From contig NZ_JAGILA010000002.1 in the NCBI RefSeq assembly GCF_017874595.1, positions 744,001 to 808,000 of the forward strand: a DNA stretch of 64,000 nt. Direction: 5' to 3'. Position numbers and translations under genes: made by a program. The notes under the pieces were generated by a model, which searched no databases, was not told the origin of the DNA, and saw nothing but the letters and a program-made list of their open reading frames with translations. This DNA comes from Sinorhizobium kostiense (GTDB lineage: Bacteria > Pseudomonadota > Alphaproteobacteria > Rhizobiales > Rhizobiaceae). Shown piece by piece: positions 60,051-64,000 of the stretch. Within the stretch, counting starts at the first letter, position 1. Each line of letters starts with the position of its first letter.

Positions 60051-61235
60051 TTACACCGCTTGACCGGCGACGAAACCTGACGCCCAGGCCCATTGGAAAT
60101 TATAGCCGCCAAGCCAACCGGTGACGTCCACGCATTCGCCGACGAAATAAAGGCCGGGGACCTGCCGCGCCTGCATGGTTCTGGAGTCGAGCTTACGCGT
60201 GTCGACGCCGCCGAGAGTCACTTCGGCAGTCCGGTAGCCCTCCGAGCCCGCGGGCTTCAGCCTCCAGGCCTGGACGGACGCGGCCAGCGCATCGATCGCC
60301 CTGTCCGAAAGATCGGCAAGCATGCGCCCGGTAACCCGTGCCTCCTCGGCGAAGAAATGCGCCAGCCTGCGCGGCAGCATATCGGCGAGCACCGTCTGCG
60401 GCGCTTGACGCCCGTTCGTGCGGCGCATGGCCTTGAGGGCCGCAGCAATGTCGACATCCGGCATGAGCCTAAGGACGATTTCCGCGCCTTCGCGCCAATA
60501 GGAGGATATCTGCAGGATCGCCGGGCCGCTCAAGCCCCGGTGGGTGACGAGCACCGCCTCGCGGAAAGCCGCCTTGCCGAGCCGGACTTCGGCATCGGCG
60601 GCGACGCCGGCGAGCGCCCCGAGCCTTTCAAGCTGAGCCGGATCGAGCGTCAGAGGCACCAGCGCTGGCCGCGTCTCGACGACCGGCAGCCCGAACTGCT
60701 CCGCGAGGCGGTATGCAAGCCCCGTCGCGCCCATCTTCGGGATGGACTTGCCCCCGCTTGCAACCACCAGAGAGGCCGTCTCGATCGTCCCTCCGCTTGT
60801 CGTCACGCGAAAGCCCGATGATAACTTTTCGACTGCCGAGATTGCCGTCTCGAGTCTCAAAATCGCGCCCGCCTGCTTCATCTCGGAAAGCAGCATCTGC
60901 ACGATGTCCTTGGCCGAATGGTTGCAGAAGAGCTGCCCCAACGCCTTCTCATGCCAGGCAATGCCGTGCCGCTCGACCAGAGCCAGGAAATCCTGCGGTC
61001 CATAGCGAGAGAGCGCCGACTTGCAGAAGTGCGGGTTTTCGGACAGGAAATTCTTCGGGCCCGCGTCAATATTGGTGAAATTGCATCGGCCGCCACCGGA
61101 TATGCGGATCTTTTCACCGGGTGCCTTGGCGTGGTCGAGCACGAGTACGCGGCGGCCGCGCTTTGCCGCCTCGATCGCGCACATCATGCCGGCGGCACCC
61201 GCCCCGATGATCACCACATCCTGTTTTTCGGCCAC
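60051..61235 (-). CDS. NAD(P)/FAD-dependent oxidoreductase of the HI0933/YhiN family
   Basis: A 394-aa flavoprotein. The N-terminal FAD fold is VVIIGAGAAGMMCAIEAAKRG, followed by the family mark GEKIRISGGGRCNFTN. LVVASGGKSIPKMGATG and the C-terminal GLYFVGECVDVTGWLGGYNFQWAWASG complete the HI0933 pattern. Start is GTG 61235 with GGGGG upstream. Members of this family include bile-acid and other reductases; most are uncharacterised, so no reaction is assigned. Confidence 0.9.
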   Translation of the reverse strand: MAEKQDVVIIGAGAAGMMCAIEAAKRGRRVLVLDHAKAPGEKIRISGGGRCNFTNIDAGPKNFLSENPHFCKSALSRYGPQDFLALVERHGIAWHEKALGQLFCNHSAKDIVQMLLSEMKQAGAILRLETAISAVEKLSSGFRVTTSGGTIETASLVVASGGKSIPKMGATGLAYRLAEQFGLPVVETRPALVPLTLDPAQLERLGALAGVAADAEVRLGKAAFREAVLVTHRGLSGPAILQISSYWREGAEIVLRLMPDVDIAAALKAMRRTNGRQAPQTVLADMLPRRLAHFFAEEARVTGRMLADLSDRAIDALAASVQAWRLKPAGSEGYRTAEVTLGGVDTRKLDSRTMQARQVPGLYFVGECVDVTGWLGGYNFQWAWASGFVAGQAV

Positions 61236-61414
61236 GCATTGCCCCCTGGAATTTCCCTTCCTTTTCGAGATGCGCGGCGAAAGTCAATCGTGAAGGACGC
61301 TCCTGCGGCAAGTTGCACGGTGACATGGGTGCAAAACGCAATTTTCTCATCCGGCGCTAGCCAATCGTCAAACTGCGGCTATGATGCGCTATCCGAGGCC
61401 AAATCCGGTGATTT

Positions 61415-62851
61415 ATGACTTCCAAGAGAAGTATTGCCCAAGAGACAGCAAAGGTCAGCAAAAGCTCCAACATACCTCTAGCGTTGCATTCCCCGCGAGG
61501 GGTGAAAACCTGGAAGGAAGCGGTCGACTGGCTCAAGATACGCGGCATCGAAGACATCGAATGCATCACTCCCGACCTTGCGGGGGTGCCTCGTGGCAAG
61601 ATGATGCCGACCTCGAAGTTCACGTCCAACACCTCGCTGGCACTGCCTTCGGCGATCTACCGTCACACGATCTCGGGCGAGTACCCCGATGAGACCGCGC
61701 AGTTTCGCTATGACTCGCGCGACAGTGACATCAAACTGGTGCCGGATCTTTCGACCCTTTCCATAGTTCCGTGGGAAACCGATCCGACGGCGCAGGTGAT
61801 CTGCGATATCGTCGGCTCCCAGGGCGAACAAATCAGCTACACGCCTCGCAACGTTCTGAAGCGTGTCGTCGACCTCTATCGTCAGAAGGGCTGGAAGCCG
61901 GTCGTCGCGCCGGAAATCGAGTTCTACCTCGTCGCGCAGAACGACGACCCGGACTATCCGTTGCGCCCGCCGAAGGGGCGTTCCGGCCGCTCGATCGTCG
62001 GAGGCCAGGGCTATTCGATCGCCGGTATCAACGAGTTCGACGAGCTCATCGACGACATCTACCATTTTTCGGAAAAACAAGGGCTGGAGATCGACACGCT
62101 TATTCACGAGGAGGGACCGGCACAGCTCGAGATCAACCTCAGGCATGGCGATCCGATCGAGCTTGCCGACCAGGTCTTCCTGTTCAAGCGCACGATTCGC
62201 GAAGCGGCGCTGAAGCACGGCATCTATGCCACCTTCATGGCGAAGCCGATGCAGGGCCAACCGGGTTCGGCGATGCATATTCACCAGTCGGTCATCGAGA
62301 TAGCCTCGGGCCGCAACATCTTTTCCAATCCGGACGGCTCGCCGTCCAAGGAGTTCTTCTCCTTCATCGGCGGCATGCAGCATTACGTACCTAAGACATT
62401 GGCAATGATGGCGCCCTATGTGAATTCCTACCGGCGTTTGACGCCCGATATGTCGGCGCCGGTCAATACAGCCTGGGGCTACGACAACCGGACGACGGCC
62501 TTCCGAATCCCCGTCTCGGACCCGGTCGCGCGGCGGATCGAAAACCGGCTGCCGAGTTCCGATGCGAACCCGTATCTGGCGCTCGCCGCCTCTCTCGGCT
62601 GCGGCTATCTCGGCATCGTCGAGGACCTGCAGCCGACGCCCCCTTCCGAAGACACGGCGAATGAAGGCGAGATCGATCTGCCGCGCGGTCTCCTCGAGGC
62701 GGTGTCGCTCCTCGAATCGGCGACGTCGCTCGCCGACGTCTTCACTGCCGAATTCATCGACATCTACGCCGGCGTGAAGCGCGGCGAGTTCGAGACCTTC
62801 ATGCAGGTGATCAGCCCCTGGGAGCGCGAATTCCTACTGCTGAACGTCTGA
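61415..62851 (+). CDS. puuA: Gamma-glutamylputrescine synthetase (PuuA-type glutamine synthetase)
   Basis: A 478-aa enzyme of the glutamine synthetase fold. It joins glutamate to putrescine with ATP. Catalytic motifs are VVAPEIEFYLVA (metal-binding Glu), EEGPAQLEINLRHGDP, ATFMAKPMQGQPGSAMHIHQS, and NRTTAFRIP. The N-terminal beta-grasp DLAGVPRGKMMP also fits the PuuA/GlnT-like group rather than GlnA, which has a different adenylylation loop. It is followed after 15 bp by a PuuB-type oxidoreductase. With potFGHI 10 kb upstream the pathway is coherent. Confidence 0.9.
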   Translation: MTSKRSIAQETAKVSKSSNIPLALHSPRGVKTWKEAVDWLKIRGIEDIECITPDLAGVPRGKMMPTSKFTSNTSLALPSAIYRHTISGEYPDETAQFRYDSRDSDIKLVPDLSTLSIVPWETDPTAQVICDIVGSQGEQISYTPRNVLKRVVDLYRQKGWKPVVAPEIEFYLVAQNDDPDYPLRPPKGRSGRSIVGGQGYSIAGINEFDELIDDIYHFSEKQGLEIDTLIHEEGPAQLEINLRHGDPIELADQVFLFKRTIREAALKHGIYATFMAKPMQGQPGSAMHIHQSVIEIASGRNIFSNPDGSPSKEFFSFIGGMQHYVPKTLAMMAPYVNSYRRLTPDMSAPVNTAWGYDNRTTAFRIPVSDPVARRIENRLPSSDANPYLALAASLGCGYLGIVEDLQPTPPSEDTANEGEIDLPRGLLEAVSLLESATSLADVFTAEFIDIYAGVKRGEFETFMQVISPWEREFLLLNV

Positions 62852-62866
62852 CCGGAAGTTCTCCTC

Positions 62867-64000
62867 ATGACCTGGCAAAGCCCGATATCGCCCGGAATCT
62901 CCTGGTATGAGGCAACCGTGCCCGAGCGGCCGGCCTATCCGGCGATGCCGGGCTCGCGCAAGGCCGACGTCGCCATCATCGGCGGCGGCTATACGGGGCT
63001 GCAAGCTGCATACACGCTTTCGAAAAGCGGCGCCGACGTGACGCTGATCGACGCCTGCCGCTTCGGCGACGGCGCGTCCGGCCGCAATGGCGGGCAGCTT
63101 GGCACGGGCCAGCGCGCCTGGGCGGAAGATCTCGAAGATCTGCTCGGCCACGAACGGGCGCAAGCCATGTTCGACATGGCGGAGAACGCCAAACGCTACT
63201 TGCTCGAGTTTGCGCATGAGCACGAGATCGATATCGAGTTCATGCCTGGCCAGCTCTCGGTCGGCCACAAGGCCAGCTTCGAACGGCATTACCGCCGCCA
63301 TGTCGAGGCGATGGCCGAGCGCTTCGGTTACCCCCATCTTTCCTTCATGAACCGAGAGGAAACCGCAAGCCGGCTTGGATCGAGCCACTATCGCTTTGGC
63401 ATCCGCGACACCGGGACCGGCCACATCCACCCGATGAAACTGCTGGTCGGTCTGGCGAAAGCGGCTGCCATGGCCGGCGCCAATCTCCACGAGCGAACGA
63501 AGGCGCTGAAAATCGAGAAACGGAACGGGGCGGTCATCGTCGAGACTGATCGCGGGGAAATCGCAGCGGACCGGGCGCTGATCGCCTGCAATGCCTATAT
63601 CGGCAACCTTGAGCCGGTAACGGCCAGCCACGTCATGCCGATCCGTTCCTTCATCGGCGCTACCGCTGTTTTGACCGAACATCCCGAGGTTCTTCCTGGT
63701 GGCGAATCGGTCGACGATTCGCGCTTTGTCGTGCGCTATTTCCGCAGGTCGAGGGATGGCAGGCTGCTCTTCGGCGGCCGCGAGGCCTATACGGCCGACA
63801 ATCCACGCGACATTTCCAGCCACATTCGCCGCCAGATCCGCGAAATCTACCCGGCACTTGCCGATGTCGAAATAATCCATGCCTGGGGCGGGGCGGTCGG
63901 CATCACCATGCCGCGCCAGCCCTTCTGCCGAGAGGTCATGCCGGGCGTCATCACCATCGGGGGTTATTCGGGCCACGGGGTCATGCTCTCCAACTATTGC
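62867..64000 (+). CDS. puuB: Gamma-glutamylputrescine oxidoreductase (PuuB-like), 3' partial
   Basis: An FAD enzyme of the DAO family running off the window after 378 codons. The start reads MTWQSPISPGISWYEATV, the FAD motif ADVAIIGGGYTGLQAAYTLS, and then DGASGRNGGQLGTGQR, typical of OrdL/PuuB proteins. Near the cut it reads HAWGGAVGITMPRQPF and GGYSGHGVMLSNY, the flavin-contact end of the family. It oxidises gamma-glutamylputrescine in the Puu pathway, inferred from context. About 50 residues should be missing. Confidence 0.88.
   Translation, partial: MTWQSPISPGISWYEATVPERPAYPAMPGSRKADVAIIGGGYTGLQAAYTLSKSGADVTLIDACRFGDGASGRNGGQLGTGQRAWAEDLEDLLGHERAQAMFDMAENAKRYLLEFAHEHEIDIEFMPGQLSVGHKASFERHYRRHVEAMAERFGYPHLSFMNREETASRLGSSHYRFGIRDTGTGHIHPMKLLVGLAKAAAMAGANLHERTKALKIEKRNGAVIVETDRGEIAADRALIACNAYIGNLEPVTASHVMPIRSFIGATAVLTEHPEVLPGGESVDDSRFVVRYFRRSRDGRLLFGGREAYTADNPRDISSHIRRQIREIYPALADVEIIHAWGGAVGITMPRQPFCREVMPGVITIGGYSGHGVMLSNYC

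Overview
The window looks like a stretch of a Sinorhizobium/Ensifer-type chromosome (Alphaproteobacteria, Rhizobiales). The reasons are the gene set (rirA, a nepR-phyR pair, a CbrA-like kinase, phasin, acetoacetyl-CoA synthetase), extragenic palindromic repeats that resemble rhizobial RIME elements, and a tRNA-His with the derived alphaproteobacterial acceptor stem. The assignment rests on recalled family knowledge; no database was searched.

Layout. 0-2.8 kb: a TRAP dicarboxylate-type transporter (dctP cut by the window edge, dctQ, dctM), followed by an IS5-like transposase remnant. 3.6-8.3 kb: a TonB-C-like exported protein, an FAH-family enzyme, an MgtC-family membrane protein and an FAD amine oxidase. 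6.5-12.4 kb: a general-stress-response neighbourhood with divergent nepR and phyR, surrounded by small genes and a transporter that carry GGAAC-N16/17-(C/T)GTT promoters of the EcfG sigma type. 12.6-18.4 kb: ridA-like gene and the dppABCDF dipeptide ABC operon. 18.9-20.6 kb: the iron regulator rirA, divergent from a ferric-iron binding protein. 20.7-26.1 kb: thioesterase, M48 protease overlapping a YjgN-family gene, mmsA, and a divergent LysR regulator.

26.3-37.1 kb is the most unusual part. A TPR-GT41 (O-GlcNAc-transferase/SPINDLY-like) glycosyltransferase overlaps a UDP-galactopyranose mutase gene by 4 bp. Convergent to them lies a 7.3-kb gene for a 2,435-residue protein made almost wholly of Ser/Thr-containing octapeptides (consensus I-A-A-L-S-T-x-Q). 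The two converging ends are separated only by tandem 103-bp RIME-like repeats. I propose, as inference, that the transferase modifies the repeat protein.

37.4-47.8 kb: tRNA-His, phasin with likely PhaR operators, a large PAS histidine kinase (CbrA-like), an iron ABC permease that may serve the distant binding protein, acetoacetyl-CoA synthetase and an AsmA-family protein. 47.9-52 kb: potFGHI putrescine importer. 52.2-55.6 kb: ScfR/RamB-type regulator divergent from isocitrate lyase (aceA), then two coupled small genes. 55.7-61.2 kb: LysR regulator, a chemoreceptor and an HI0933-type flavoprotein. 61.4-64 kb: puuA and puuB (cut by the window end), which with potFGHI make a putrescine uptake and gamma-glutamylation route. 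Phasin, acetoacetyl-CoA synthetase and isocitrate lyase together point to polyhydroxybutyrate and C2 metabolism.
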